This document shows, piece after piece, positions 19,112 to 30,800 of a DNA stretch of 64,000 nt. This DNA comes from Streblospio benedicti (lineage: Eukaryota > Annelida > Polychaeta > Spionida > Spionidae): positions 20,197,217 to 20,261,216 of the forward strand of contig CM032663.1 in the NCBI GenBank assembly GCA_019095985.1, in the 5' to 3' direction. The first letter of the stretch is position 1. Each line of letters opens with the position of its first letter. Made by a program: the position numbers and the translations under genes. The notes beneath the pieces are model-generated. The model saw only the letters and a list, made by a program, of their open reading frames with translations. It made no database searches and was not told the origin of the DNA.

Positions 19112-20941
19112 CTTGGAGAATTCCAGTCCATCTCTTCTTCTTTTTTGGCTTTAATTGTGCTGACATATATTTTCATTATTCATGATACGCTATTGCTTAA
19201 GACTTTTAGCTTTCCTTTTAAAACGGCCAATTTGCATGGTTCGTGTGTACGAAGCGCTTTTCAAACATGGTGCCTGGATGGACAAGAACCTATTTCAAAA
19301 TCTAATAAGCTGCTTCTTGTCTTCTGTTGTAACTCAAATCACTCCTTGTTACTACTTTTGTCTCTCACACTCAACAGCACACTTTTGTTTGTTGTGTTTA
19401 TTTTGTCTTAACATACACAGTTTACGTCATAGCTTATTAACTTTTATTTATATACTGTCTTGGTGCATAAAACTAACTTCTTTAACACTGTACTGGATAT
19501 AAGTTAGTCATTGCCATGATGTGTTCGGACTAGAATGTTACGGACTAGAATAAAGCATAAAATAAGTTCAAAGTAGCCGTTGGCTACATCATCGTAGATT
19601 GGTCTAGTGTGAAACTTAATATATCAATAATGATTGTGTTTGTAAATATTGTATTATTGCCTCCAGCCCCCGAAATCTTCATGATACTAGGCAGATGATA
19701 TGTACCAAGATAGAATTTTGATTTACTCAAACGCAATGATGGTGGGTCAGACACCCATTGAGTCAGTAGCACCATTATTACTTTAATCAATTTTGAAACC
19801 TGAGGTAACGTGTCATTGTCTAAACCACACGTTTATCACACACTTCCCCCACCATAGACTCTACATCTAGCCAGTCTCTTGAATAGCCAAATCCTTCAAA
19901 CTGCTAATCCTCTCAAACTATGGACTACAATTGATGGCGAAAGTGCTTTTCAGTAATAAAGGCATCATTCCACTATGTGATTATTATCAGCTGTGCTATT
20001 GTAACAACCTTGACATTGCACCCATGTTGTCAACAATGGTAAATAAGATTAATACAAAGGCTTCAGCCAAGCAAGAAACAAGACGACGTGAATTACACAC
20101 ACGAGTGCATTGTGGACGGAAATTAAATGTCAATCACATCGGACCTTTCCTTTGTACATTGTTTTCTGCAAACGGGAAAATAGGTCTTTCGCCAATTCTT
20201 CATGGCGTGTGTAATTTGGTCTCGTATAATTCGGGAATAAATACCTCCAAAGTTCAGATTTTTTCTAACAATTTGGGTCTCTCACATTTTAAAAATTTAC
20301 ACGAAATCTTTTGACGATGAAAACCAAAACGGTGCTTAATAGCTACTAGTTAAAACATAGCTTATACTCAAATTGAATTTAAAACATAGTAATGTTACAT
20401 AAATGTCTACAAATGAGTACCATGTAGTACATATACTTCTCGTGATTTTATACATTATAATCAAAGAATAAATTGCTTGTGCACAAAGCATTTCCTTATC
20501 AATGTGACATTTCATGAAAATGATATTTATGTGAATTATCATTGGGTATATTTTTACCAAAATTTAACTCATCGCCCATAGCCAGCCAGGTGTTCTACCC
20601 TCCACCATTGCTAACCACTGTGAAAGATATTACTGTTTCGTATGCAGCTGACTTGTCTTTTAAGGAGAAGCATCATAAAAAAACTTAACTAACACATGAA
20701 TATGAATATATTTAACATCCGTTTAAGGAAAAACATACAAGTTAAAATCAGAAGTGCCAACAGGTATTTATCACATAATTGCTATTGAATAGCTTCACCA
20801 TTGTATTTTGCAATCGGATCTCACACGAGCACATTCTCCTTTGGTTGTGAAATGTCACACCAAGTCCATGATTGTTGAGGAAAGTAAAAAAAAAAAACTT
20901 ATAAAGTATTTGCCACAGTATTTACATGTCACCCAATAATC
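19112..20941. other. No gene seen; downstream of the TRIM-like gene
   Basis: Only chance frames. This stretch includes the probable 3' untranslated sequence of the minus-strand TRIM-like gene. I see no clear AATAAA on minus close to its stop codon. Confidence 0.4.
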
Positions 20942-22705
20942 TTAAACGCAAACATACGCATGGAAACGCTCGACCGTATTTGCGAAGAAACCTTCTTGCC
21001 CCGTTGCTATAGAAAATTTGTCGCCTTCAGCAGCAATATTCCACACTTTGTAGCCACCTTTCATTGCAAGCTGCTCCCGATTGACTGAGATGACCAGTTC
21101 GCCTTCCCAACTGTAGATGTGGACACCGGGAGGGTTGAAGGACGCCACGTATATGTGGCGAGAGCTACAGGAGACGGAATTGTTAGGTCTGGGTAGAAAC
21201 TCTAGGCGGCAGACACGCTGGCACTCCTTGTCTGAATTGTCTATCACCAGGATCTTGTTGGTTTGATCAACAACAACCACCAAATTATCAGTGTCCGGGT
21301 GTTTACAAACAGAGAGGTAATCGCTCCATGTGAACCCAGAAGGTGGGTTCACAGTCTTCTTCACCTGGTTCTTTTTCAGGTCAACTATCTTCAGTGATCG
21401 TTTATTGGTGAACGCCACCCAATGCCTAGAATATGCCCCCCTTATAGAACCATGATCTTCTTGGATTGTTGCGATATTGTCGAGGTTGCTACCAAGAATA
21501 TGAGAAGGGCCGTTGTCACGGTCACGTATTAAGACAGTATCATCATTTAATATGTATTTCCGACAGTTGTACTTCAGTTTTCCACTCAATATGGTCTCCT
21601 TTAGTACATTTGCAGTATTAATATCTAATTGCATCTTCTTCAGTTTAATAGTACCATGATCATAACCGACTACGGCGTCCGTCAGCGCTAGACCAACAGA
21701 CCAACTACATGGAAGCTCAAGAATAGATTCAGATAGCAGCTTAATACCACGAATATGTAGGCTATTAGGAGGAATCTTTTGAAGATTAGAAAGCTTCAGC
21801 TGTGGTGGTGTCAAATGACCCATGTCCAATGTGAACTCGCTGAGTGACCCCAAGCTGGCTAACCACTGACTGGGAGGTAAGAGGGATGAGCCCTTCAACT
21901 CTTCTGTAGCTTCCACGGTTTCAAGTGCACATATAGCATCCTTTATTTGTACCTCGTTTATCAGTGTAGTTACATCTTCCATCTTATTTTGGAATGTCTG
22001 CCATTCATATGTTTGTCTGGCCTCAGCAATCTGGGAGAGGAGTTTTTTAGAGTCTTTGTCAATAGATTCGTTTGTATTGGCAAGCCAGTTCTTGGCATCT
22101 GTGACAATCTGTTCAAATCTTTGGTTTGCTTGTTGTTTGAGCTTTTCCCTTGAGGTAACCACGTTCTTTTCCAGCTTCTCAAACTTTTCAGTGCGCAATA
22201 TCTCCATTTCTTTGACGGACGTCTTAACGGCATCCAATCTTGCATCTAACTCCTTGCCTACATCTTCTAGCTTTTTTATATTGTGGTCTCTATGAGGACC
22301 TTTGTTAAGATCAACTATACAATCACGACACAAACAAACCTGACAATTGTCACAAAAGAAGTCACATTTTTCTTTGTGGTGAGTGTCACAAAAATTCGGT
22401 TTAATTTCCGACAACTTTGCAGGGCCTAGACTCTCAGGTACGTGGTTCAAAACGTTTATCACCATGAAATTTGTTAATAATCCTGCCATGCCCTCTGTGG
22501 GAACGAGAACATTTTTACGACAGGAAGGACAGGGGAACACTTTATTCCCTTTGACTCTGCCATAGTTCTCCAAACACTCTAAACAAAACGTGTGAAGACA
22601 ATCCAATGCCTTAGGCAGACGATCACTTTCATTGAAGCGTTCTAAACATAAAGCGCACTTCACTAAATCCACTAAATCTGGATGTACACGTACGACCTCC
22701 GCCAT
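20942..22705 (-). CDS. TRIM-like RING/B-box protein, intronless, 587 aa
   Basis: Probable E3 ubiquitin ligase of the TRIM type, acting in the cytosol or nucleus; substrate unknown. Residues 17-62 form a C3HC4 RING (C17, C20, C36, H38, C41, C44, C59, C62). Residues 106-141 form a B-box 2 (C106, H109, C118, C121, C126, C129, H138, H141). A coiled coil follows at about 150-260. The C-terminal half has no PRY/SPRY or recognised NHL repeats, but recurring patterns such as LVVVVDQTNKILVID and HIYVASFNPPGVHIYSW suggest a degenerate beta-propeller. I chose the ATG at 22705 for its context (aaaatggcg); the frame stays open 51 codons upstream without another ATG. Single-exon TRIM genes are typical of expanded invertebrate TRIM families. 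The exact subfamily is unassigned. Confidence 0.9.
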   Translation of the reverse strand: MAEVVRVHPDLVDLVKCALCLERFNESDRLPKALDCLHTFCLECLENYGRVKGNKVFPCPSCRKNVLVPTEGMAGLLTNFMVINVLNHVPESLGPAKLSEIKPNFCDTHHKEKCDFFCDNCQVCLCRDCIVDLNKGPHRDHNIKKLEDVGKELDARLDAVKTSVKEMEILRTEKFEKLEKNVVTSREKLKQQANQRFEQIVTDAKNWLANTNESIDKDSKKLLSQIAEARQTYEWQTFQNKMEDVTTLINEVQIKDAICALETVEATEELKGSSLLPPSQWLASLGSLSEFTLDMGHLTPPQLKLSNLQKIPPNSLHIRGIKLLSESILELPCSWSVGLALTDAVVGYDHGTIKLKKMQLDINTANVLKETILSGKLKYNCRKYILNDDTVLIRDRDNGPSHILGSNLDNIATIQEDHGSIRGAYSRHWVAFTNKRSLKIVDLKKNQVKKTVNPPSGFTWSDYLSVCKHPDTDNLVVVVDQTNKILVIDNSDKECQRVCRLEFLPRPNNSVSCSSRHIYVASFNPPGVHIYSWEGELVISVNREQLAMKGGYKVWNIAAEGDKFSIATGQEGFFANTVERFHAYVCV

Positions 22706-23128
22706 TTTGGATTGTCCTATGTCCGGACTACAACTGTTGTTGTGGTACGACTTGACCTGATAACGTTTTTTACTTATGTTTGTTCTACTAGTAGTAGCTT
22801 CAAGTTTTACTATTAGCCCTTGATATAATAAGCGGCCTAGCCTTGCAAAGGGAACCAATAACAGATATGGGATATTTCAGTGTACATCTATAGAATATAG
22901 GGAATTAGAAACGTGCAATGCCTCTTTTATTGGTATTTGCCAAAAAAGTCACCATAAGCGTTTTCATTGACAATTATATGTATTGTATTAGGTGTGTATA
23001 AGTTATGTCATAAACAAACGTATTCCAGCTATTTTGGGTTTCCAGTCATAATGGCAGGTGTTTTCATTCGTTTTTCATTAAGTTTAATCACAATGACACC
23101 CATATCGTGACAAGCACCATCCCTCCTA
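22706..23128. other. Upstream region of the TRIM-like gene
   Basis: Contains the 5' flank of the minus-strand gene. No TATA box at a convincing distance and no repeat with clear ends. Confidence 0.4.
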
Positions 23129-25742
23129 CGGTATTACATTCCTCTTCTCGTTTTAAGATAGAAGAAAGACAAATATTTAACAGAATTCAAATAAAATGTA
23201 CCTGATAGTAAATGACATGTACACGTAATAAACGTCCATAGTTTATTCCGTGTTCAAATTACACATAGCATAAAGAACCAGGAAAACAAAGCACGTTGTG
23301 GTTTTACCATTTGTAGAAAACAAGACGTAAGGAATAAATATATGTGACACCATTCAAACAGTAAGGGACGGACCATTTGATATTTGGGGGGGGGCGACAA
23401 AATTTTCCAAAAAAAAATTTGCCTCTGATTTTGAAAGGAAAAAAAAATTGGATTTTGAAAGTTGAAAAAAAAAAATTTGTCCCTGATGTTTCATTTTTAA
23501 ACATTTTGTCGCCCCCCCTCAATATCGAATGGTCCGTCCCTATGAACAACGTATTTAAGCAGGTGTTTTTGTCTTTTTCATTGGTCACTGGGCGTGAAAC
23601 ATTGTCATAGTGATTGCATGCAGAACACATTGCTATGTTTTGTTTTTAGCGATGTCAGAATTTGCAGATTAGCGTAGATTGTTTTTGACATATAATGAGT
23701 AAACAACTTAGACTAGTCAACAACAAATACATACTGCGAAAGCAATAATTAAACTGGTGATTGGCAAGGCGGTAATCCATCTTGACTAGCCATTGTAGAC
23801 CATTGCCACTTTACGTTGGCGAGTAATCACCATGCTTATTGGTAATTAGCAGTCGTGTTCCATTGTACGGATTCCAAGACATGATTGGTGTGGCCATCTT
23901 GTTTAAGTTGCGGGAGGTGTTTTTTGCCTTTTTTTTCTTTTTTCAACTCTTATTCTGTTTTCTGGTGACAATTTAGAAATATGTTTGTTTTGATACCAGC
24001 AGCTAAACGAATTTAGTGGGCTCATCAAAGAACAATTGAAAGTGGTTATTTGTTATCCAGTTGCCACCATAACAAATGGGACATACTTTTACATTTGTGA
24101 AAGTTTTTTTTTTAAAGATCGGGTAGGTATGTAATCAATATAGCTTCCTATGCACACCCATATAGTAAAAAATACCTCAATTTATGACCGCGTGTTATAT
24201 ACGTCTCTAATAACATGATTTTACTATAGTTCTATATGGGACATAGACAGATCCAGAGGGGGGCAGGGAGAACGCCCCCCCCCCTTTTCTCACAAAAATA
24301 CTTCATTTCCATAGTTTTTTGACACGCTATTGATCGCGCGTATGAAACCCATGAAATCCCTGGAGTGTGCCCCCCTTTTTTCTAAAAACCTGGATCTGCC
24401 ATTTTGGGACACAGTATGAAATACTTGCATGATCTTCATGGAACTTTTGCAGGTAATCTTACATGTTTCTTTACGTATACTGGCATTTCATTTAAGTACA
24501 TTGAATTCTCTTGGAGATATTCCCCTAATTCCAATCATCTCTATAATACAACAACAATATATATGCAGTGACCCTGGAAATGAACACGTGACAAAACAAT
24601 GATGAATGCGCTATAATAAAAGTTAATGCGTCTGCACGGTGCGTGAGCAATGTTCTTTATAATATAGTTTCATAAATATTGAAGGAAATCTGTATCGAAT
24701 GACGTAGATGAGTCGAGAACGATTTAAGTCATAAGGATAACGCAATGAGAGTAACTCAGGTATTTACCCAAACAAGATGGGGGCATAATCTCTCAAATCA
24801 AACAGACAATGAGAACAGTAAATGGACGGTGACCTGGGGACAAAATCGATTGGAGTCCTTTCTAAAGGAAGTTGTCAACTCATATCTTGCCATTATTATC
24901 AAGAGTGAAGATTTTTAGTTGGTTAAATATAAGGACCTATACGGAAAAAATGTATTGGGGTCTACATGAACCCCACACAAGTCTAGCACAGAAAACACAA
25001 TGTTGTTCAATAAGTTGACCTACTAAAATATCAATATACTGGTGATAAAAAAGCATAACTCTTTCTTTGTTGTAATTATTATCTGACGCAATCATACTTA
25101 TGTATAACAGAAAGATCATGAATTGAACAGAGAATGACATCAAACAATTGTGGTACAAATGACCCCCCTTCCTCTTTTCTCTCTCTCTCTCTCTCTCTTT
25201 TACTGATTAAGGTGTTTTGGTTAATGTACTGATGGGGGTTAACATTGTCAACATGTACCCAGTAACTGCGGACTTTTCTCAAACTAACTCTTTGTTGTAG
25301 CAACAATTTCGGGAATTACAGACTGCATTGTGACAATACATGTATTCAAAAACCTGAATTGTGAACTCATTGGCAAATTTTGCTAATGTCTTCAATGTGT
25401 CCACAGAATTATATATACAACTATTATTGACGCATGCCTCTTAAACTATGAACTTTGATGCCAGACATTCGAACCAATCAGAACAATAAAACATTTGAAT
25501 AGACAGGTCATGCCTCCATATTGTTTTTTGTGTAACTTCCAGAGTTACCCTCGCGGTTTTTACTCAGGGTGGATATATGGCCTCAGACGTAGACTTGACT
25601 ATGAAGAAGAGGCATTATTTGGGTTCAAAGTTACTGGCTCATTAAAAAGCTGGTGAAAGCGATTTCACCTACGAATGAAGAGAGGGCAACTGAGCATGAA
25701 ACTGACTTTCACATTCTTCTTATTCAAACAGATGTAATTTCA
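23129..25742. repeat. 2.6-kb direct duplication, copy 1
   Basis: Matches 26947-29601 along its whole length in the same orientation. Differences are mainly small insertions and deletions, many in homopolymers, plus scattered substitutions. It includes poly-G/poly-A patches, a MITE at 24247-24400, a CT repeat and an unexplained short frame near the right end. Similarity stops exactly where a MITE begins at 25742. Confidence 0.9.
24247..24400. mobile_element. TGGCAGATCCAG-family MITE (in duplication copy 1)
   Basis: Left end cagatccagaggggggcagg; body ttcatttccatag, gacacgctattgatcgcgcg, cccatgaaatccc; poly-C block; right end aaaacctggatctgcca. About 154 bp. It has its counterpart at 28110-28265, so it predates the duplication. 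Confidence 0.75.
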
Positions 25743-25990
25743 GCGAATTGTGGGGTCAAGGGCAAATTCTGTGGGGTTTTCGACCTCCTTATTTTTGTCT
25801 GAAACGCGCCCAAATTAACTTGGGAGTGGGACTTCATACTTTTTATTTGTTATATTATCATTTTTAGAAGGTATATGATGTATTTAACTTGTAGGTGACT
25901 TGTGGTGAGAAATCGCCGATAATTAATTGTTTTATATAATATTTCTCATCCACAAACCCCACAAGTGCCCTTGACCCCACAATTCGCCCT
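25742..25990. mobile_element. MITE with GCGAATTGTGGGGTCAAGGG ends
   Basis: The left arm gcgaattgtggggtcaaggg at 25743 is matched by its complement, cccttgaccccacaattcgc, at 25968-25987. The arms extend about 40 bases and the element is about 249 bp. It lies exactly at the right edge of duplication copy 1 and directly before the LINE tail, and is absent from copy 2. Confidence 0.7.
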
Positions 25991-26003
25991 GAAAACCCCA
26001 TAA

Positions 26004-26420
26004 ATGCCCAGTGTACCAGCACGAGACTTCACAAGTGTAGCTGTATCAGCCCATCGTAGAGTAAATAGTAGACTCTGTTTAACGTATAAAATAGTGCATG
26101 GCCTTGTAAACCTACCAATTTGCAAATTCTTTTTCCTGCAAAGAAATGGTGTCCACCTCCAACCCATAGTATCCCGTACCCAATATCACCAGTATTCATT
26201 TTTCCCTCGTACAATAGTAGATTGGAATCAGCTCCCTAGAGACACACTGTCATCCAAATCACTGGATATCTTCAAGAATAAGATTTCCAATGTGTCTCAT
26301 CCCCCACCTTATTAACCCCTTTCTTCTCATCTCTGCTTTTATCTTGCACTCTACTAACATTTTATCCCCCCCCACCGTACGTTTATTCTTTATTTTGTCC
26401 CACTAACACCTATTAATAAT
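26004..26420 (+). mobile_element. 5'-truncated LINE (non-LTR retrotransposon) tail
   Basis: An open frame at 26004-26315 encodes the C-terminal tail seen after the reverse transcriptase of CR1/Jockey/RTE-like LINEs. It has RVNSRLCLTYKIVHGLVNLP, then QYSFFPRTIVDWNQLPRD and SLDIFKNKIS, followed by a stop. The catalytic reverse transcriptase is absent, as expected for a 5'-truncated insertion. The 3' end is uncertain, near an AATAATAAAAA-type sequence at about 26415. Clade is not fixed. Confidence 0.75.
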
Positions 26421-26846
26421 AAAAATGAAAACACTATGTTGTATGTTACATCTCATTTAGTTTATGGTCTTAATTTTTTACAGGAACACATTGCTAGGCG
26501 TCTCCATTTTCCGACCTGGCCACTACAGACCTCTTCTTAGAATCAACTGTCATGTGCTTCATTTCAACCCAGCAGGTATCAGCAAAATAAAGAAAATATC
26601 CATAAAAACTTCATAAAGATGAGATGGTGCAGACAATTCACAAAGACCTCACAAACACGAAAATGTTCACACAAGTGATCTATGTACCTAAACAGAACTT
26701 TACAAGTTCCCTTGTATCAGTAATCACAAGTCTTAATATTTGTAGAACTCTAAACCATATCTAAAGTGCTCATAGAAGACAGTGCCAACTTTAGTTTTTA
26801 CATTTGTTTCCTAAATGTCATAAGTAAAAAGTGCATGATCAACCAT

Positions 26847-26946
26847 NNNNNNNNNNNNNNNNNNNNNNNNNNNNNNNNNNNNNNNNNNNNNNNNNNNNNN
26901 NNNNNNNNNNNNNNNNNNNNNNNNNNNNNNNNNNNNNNNNNNNNNN
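26847..26946. other. Assembly gap (100 N)
   Basis: Exactly 100 N, a conventional placeholder for a gap of unknown size. It directly precedes duplication copy 2, so the left edge of that copy is not observed. Confidence 0.99.
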
Positions 26947-29601
26947 CGGTATTACATTCCTCTTCTCGTTTTAAGATATAAAGAAAAGACAAATATTTAA
27001 CAGAATTCAAATAAAATGTACCTGATAGTAAATGACATGTACACGTAATAAACGTCCATATTTTATTCCGTGTTCAAATTACACATAGCATAAAGAACCA
27101 GGAAAACAAAGCACGTTGTGGTTTTACCATTTGTAGAAAACAAGACGTAAGGAATAAATATATGTGACACCATTCAAACAGTAAGGGACGGACCATTCGA
27201 TATTTGGGGGGGGGCGACAAAATTTTCCAAAAAAAAATTTGCCTCTGATTTTGAAAGGAAAAAAATTGTCCCCAAGTTGAAAATAAAAAATTCAAAAAAA
27301 AAAAAAAAAAATGTTTCATTTGTAAACATTTTGTCGGTAATGAACAACGTATTTAAGCAGGTAAGTCTTTATAATAGTTGTCTTATTCATTGGTCACTGG
27401 GTAGTGAAACATTGTATCTGCTTTATAGTGAGTATGCATGCGAGAACACATCCGTGCTATGTTTTGCTTTTTAGCGATGTCAGAATTTGCAGATTAGCGT
27501 AGATTGTTTTTGACATATAATGAGTAAACAACTTAGACTAGTCAACAACAAATACATACTGCGAAAGCAATAATTAAACTGGTGATTGGCAAGGCGGTAA
27601 TCCATCTTGACTAGCCATTGTAGACCATTGCCACTTTTACGTTGGCGAGTAATCACCATGCTTATTGGTAATTAGCATCTTTTGTTGCGTCGTGTTCCAT
27701 TGTACGGATTCCAAGACATGATTCAAACTTGTGGTCATCTTGTTTGAGTTGTGGGAGGTGTTTTTTGCCTTAAACTTTTTTCAACTCTTATTTTATGACT
27801 TTTTTTCAATGGTGACAATTTAGAAATATGTTTGTTTTGAAACAGATATTACCAGCAGCTTAAACGAATTTTAGTGGGCTCATCAAAGAACAATTGAAAG
27901 TGGTTATTTGTTATCCAGTTGCCACCATAACAAATGGGACATACCATTTAAACATTTGTGGGAAAGTTTTTTTTAAAGATCGGGTAGGTTTGTAATCAAT
28001 AATAGCTTCCTATGCACACCCATATAGTAAAAAATACCTCAATTTATGACCCGCGTGTTATATACGTCTCTAATAACATGATTTTACTATAGTTCTATAT
28101 GGGACATACGCAGATCCAGAGGGGGCAGGGAGAACGCCCCCCTTTTTTTTTTCTCACAAAAATACTTCATTTCCATAGTTTTTGACACGCTATTGATCGC
28201 GCGTATGAAACCCATGAAATCCCTGGAGTGTGCCCCCCCCCTTTTTCTAAAAACCTGGATCTGCCATTGTGGGACACAGTATGAAATACTTGCATGATCT
28301 TCATGGAACTTTTGCAGGTAATCTTACATGTTTCTTTTTACGTATACTGGCATTTCATTTTAAATACATTGAATTCTCTTGGAGATATTCCCCTAATTCC
28401 AATCGTCTCTATAATACAACAACAATATATATGCAGTGACCCTGGAAATGAACACGTGACAAAACATTGATGAATGCGCTATAATAAAAGTTAATGCGTC
28501 TGCACGGTGCGTGAGCAATGTTCTTTATAATACTCATTTTAGTTTCATAAATATTGAAGGAAATCTGTATCGAATGACGTAGATGAGTCGAGAACGATTT
28601 AAGTCATAATTATAACGCAATGAGAGTAACTCAGGTATTTACCCAAACAAGATGGGGGCATAATCTCTCAAATCAAACAGACAATGAGAACAGTAAATGG
28701 ACGGTGACCTGGGGACAAAATCGATTGGAGTCCTTTCTAAAGGAAGTTGTCAACTCATATCTTGCCATTATTATCAAGAGTGAAGATTTTTAGTTGGTTA
28801 AATATAAGGACCTATACGGAAAAAATGTATTGGGGTCTACATGGACCCCACACAAAGCCTAGCACAGAAAAAACAATGTTGTTCAATAAGTTGACCTACT
28901 AAAATATCAATATACTGGTGATAAAAAAGCATAACTCTTTCTTTGTTGTAATTATTATCTGACGCAATCATACTTATGTATAACAGAAAGATCATGAATT
29001 GAACAGAGAATGACATCAAACAATTGTGGTACAAATGACCCCCACCTTCTCTCTCTCTCTCTCTCTCTTTTTACTGATTAAGGTGTTTTGGTTAATGTAC
29101 TGATGGGGGTTAACATTGTCATCATGTACCCAGTAACTGCGGACTTTCTCAGAATAACTCTTTGTGTAGCACAACAATTTCGGGAATTACAGACTGCATT
29201 GTGACAATACATGTATTCAAAAACCTGAATTGTGAACTCATTGGCAAATTTTACATGTCTTCAATGTGTCCAATAGAATTATATACAACTATTATTGACG
29301 CATGCCTCTTAAACTATGAACTTTGATGCCAGACATTCAGATAATCAGAACAACAAAACATTTGAATAGACAGGTCATGCCTCCATATTGTTTTTGTGTA
29401 ACTTCCAGAGTTACTCTCGCGGTTTTACTCAGGTGAATATGGGCCTCAGACGTAGACTTGACTATGAAGAAGAGGCATTATTTGGGTTCAAAGTTACTGG
29501 CTCATTAAAAGCTGGTGAAAGGATTTCACCTACGAATGAAGAGAGGCAACTGAGCATGAAACTGACTTTCACATTCTCTATTCGAAACAGATGTAATTTC
29601 A
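26947..29601. repeat. 2.6-kb direct duplication, copy 2
   Basis: Counterpart of 23129-25742. Its right end (gatgtaatttca at 29590-29601) is the last shared sequence; beyond it the flanks are unrelated. Near this end a 75-codon plus frame (RRRLDYEEEALFGFKVTGSL and onward) is intact here but interrupted in copy 1. It has no recognised domain. Confidence 0.9.
28110..28265. mobile_element. TGGCAGATCCAG-family MITE (in duplication copy 2)
   Basis: Same element as 24247-24400, with homopolymer-length differences in the poly-C and poly-T blocks. Confidence 0.75.
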
Positions 29602-30064
29602 TGGGATTTCAATAACCAACCTAACGAAGTACAGAAAACCATTTCGAAAGTAGACGGATTTCTTTTTATAAATGTCTTTCGTTTTAGTAAAATTCTTTGG
29701 GTATTTTTTAAATGCAGATAGGTATGATAAGAAGAATATATACATGTATGTATACGTCAATATGACCGCTCTGGTCGTCAGTGAGTCAAACTATATGTAA
29801 CGTTAAAATATATAGTTCAGGTATAGTTCATTTTAACCACTTAGATGACTTAGTAGACGGTTGCACCATTTTAATTTTGGCTGCTTATGTAATCTTAAAT
29901 TATTGGGGACTTTTTCGAATGTTTCTCAAGCATGTGTATAATTATGCATGTTCAACACAAAATGTTCATGTTCAAAATTAGTGGGGCAATTTACGTACAC
30001 TCAACTACAGAAATCTACAGTGAAATTCGTGATGGAACGAATAAATTAAATAAACGCCATCTAT

Positions 30065-30214
30065 TGGCAGATCCAGTGGGGGTGGGGGTAGGGGGCGGCC
30101 GCCCCCCCCCTTTTTCCCACCAAAATACTTCAAAGGGGTTTTCACGAAATCCCTTCAGTGCGCCCCCCCCCTTCCCTTAGGTGCGCCCCCCTTTTCCAAA
30201 ACCTGGATCTGCCA
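30065..30214. mobile_element. TGGCAGATCCAG-family MITE, best-preserved copy
   Basis: TGGCAGATCCAG at 30065-30076 pairs with CTGGATCTGCCA at 30203-30214, a perfect 12-base inverted repeat. Poly-G near the left end and poly-C blocks near the right could extend pairing. 150 bp, no coding sequence. Confidence 0.8.
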
Positions 30215-30302
30215 TTGAACTTTCATGTCCCACGTTCTCTCACACAGCTCTCTAAATAGCCGGTATATTTCTACTATAACAGCGATAGTTAAAAACAACA
30301 TT

Positions 30303-30412
30303 AAGCTTCCATTTGACTATATCTAGTGGTCTTGGCGGTACTAAAACTCACTATTAAAGTATTAAACCAAAAGTTGTAAGACCAGAATAATCACATTATC
30401 CCATGCAGCGTG
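30303..30412 (-). repeat. SINE-like unit, second copy
   Basis: taagcttccatttgactata and gtaagaccagaat match the unit at 4041-4150, while the B-box-like part is degraded (gtactaaaactcac). A separate ggttcgaattcc motif lies downstream at 30471-30482 on plus. Confidence 0.45.
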
Positions 30413-30679
30413 CTGTTAAATGGTTACAGGGACCAACCAACTTACATCCCTGGTCATTTCTCATCTCATGGGTTCGAATTCCACGCGAGGACGATATTTG
30501 GGACGGTCTGTATTAACTTTTTTATGCGGTGGATGCTTCTTTTTGTAAAATTTAAGTCACGATTTCAGTGCTGTCATAATGTTTTAAATGCAATCAGGTT
30601 TGTTTTTACTTTCCATTTTTAAGATGAAATTGCTCAACATCCATCGTATCTGAGTACCAAATAACATGATAAATAGCGT

Positions 30680-30800
30680 GCCCTCCCTCTTTTTCCCACC
30701 AAACTATTTTCTTTCCATGGTGTTTTTGGCATCTCCCCTGTAGATAGTGCACACGAAACCAATTAAATCACTCAAGTGCGCCCTTTTTCCACAACAACTA
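30680..30800. mobile_element. Degenerate TGGCAGATCCAG-family MITE body
   Basis: Contains ccctctttttcccaccaaac, cacacgaaaccaattaaatc and tcaagtgcgccctttttcc in the family order. Both ends are eroded. Confidence 0.45.
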
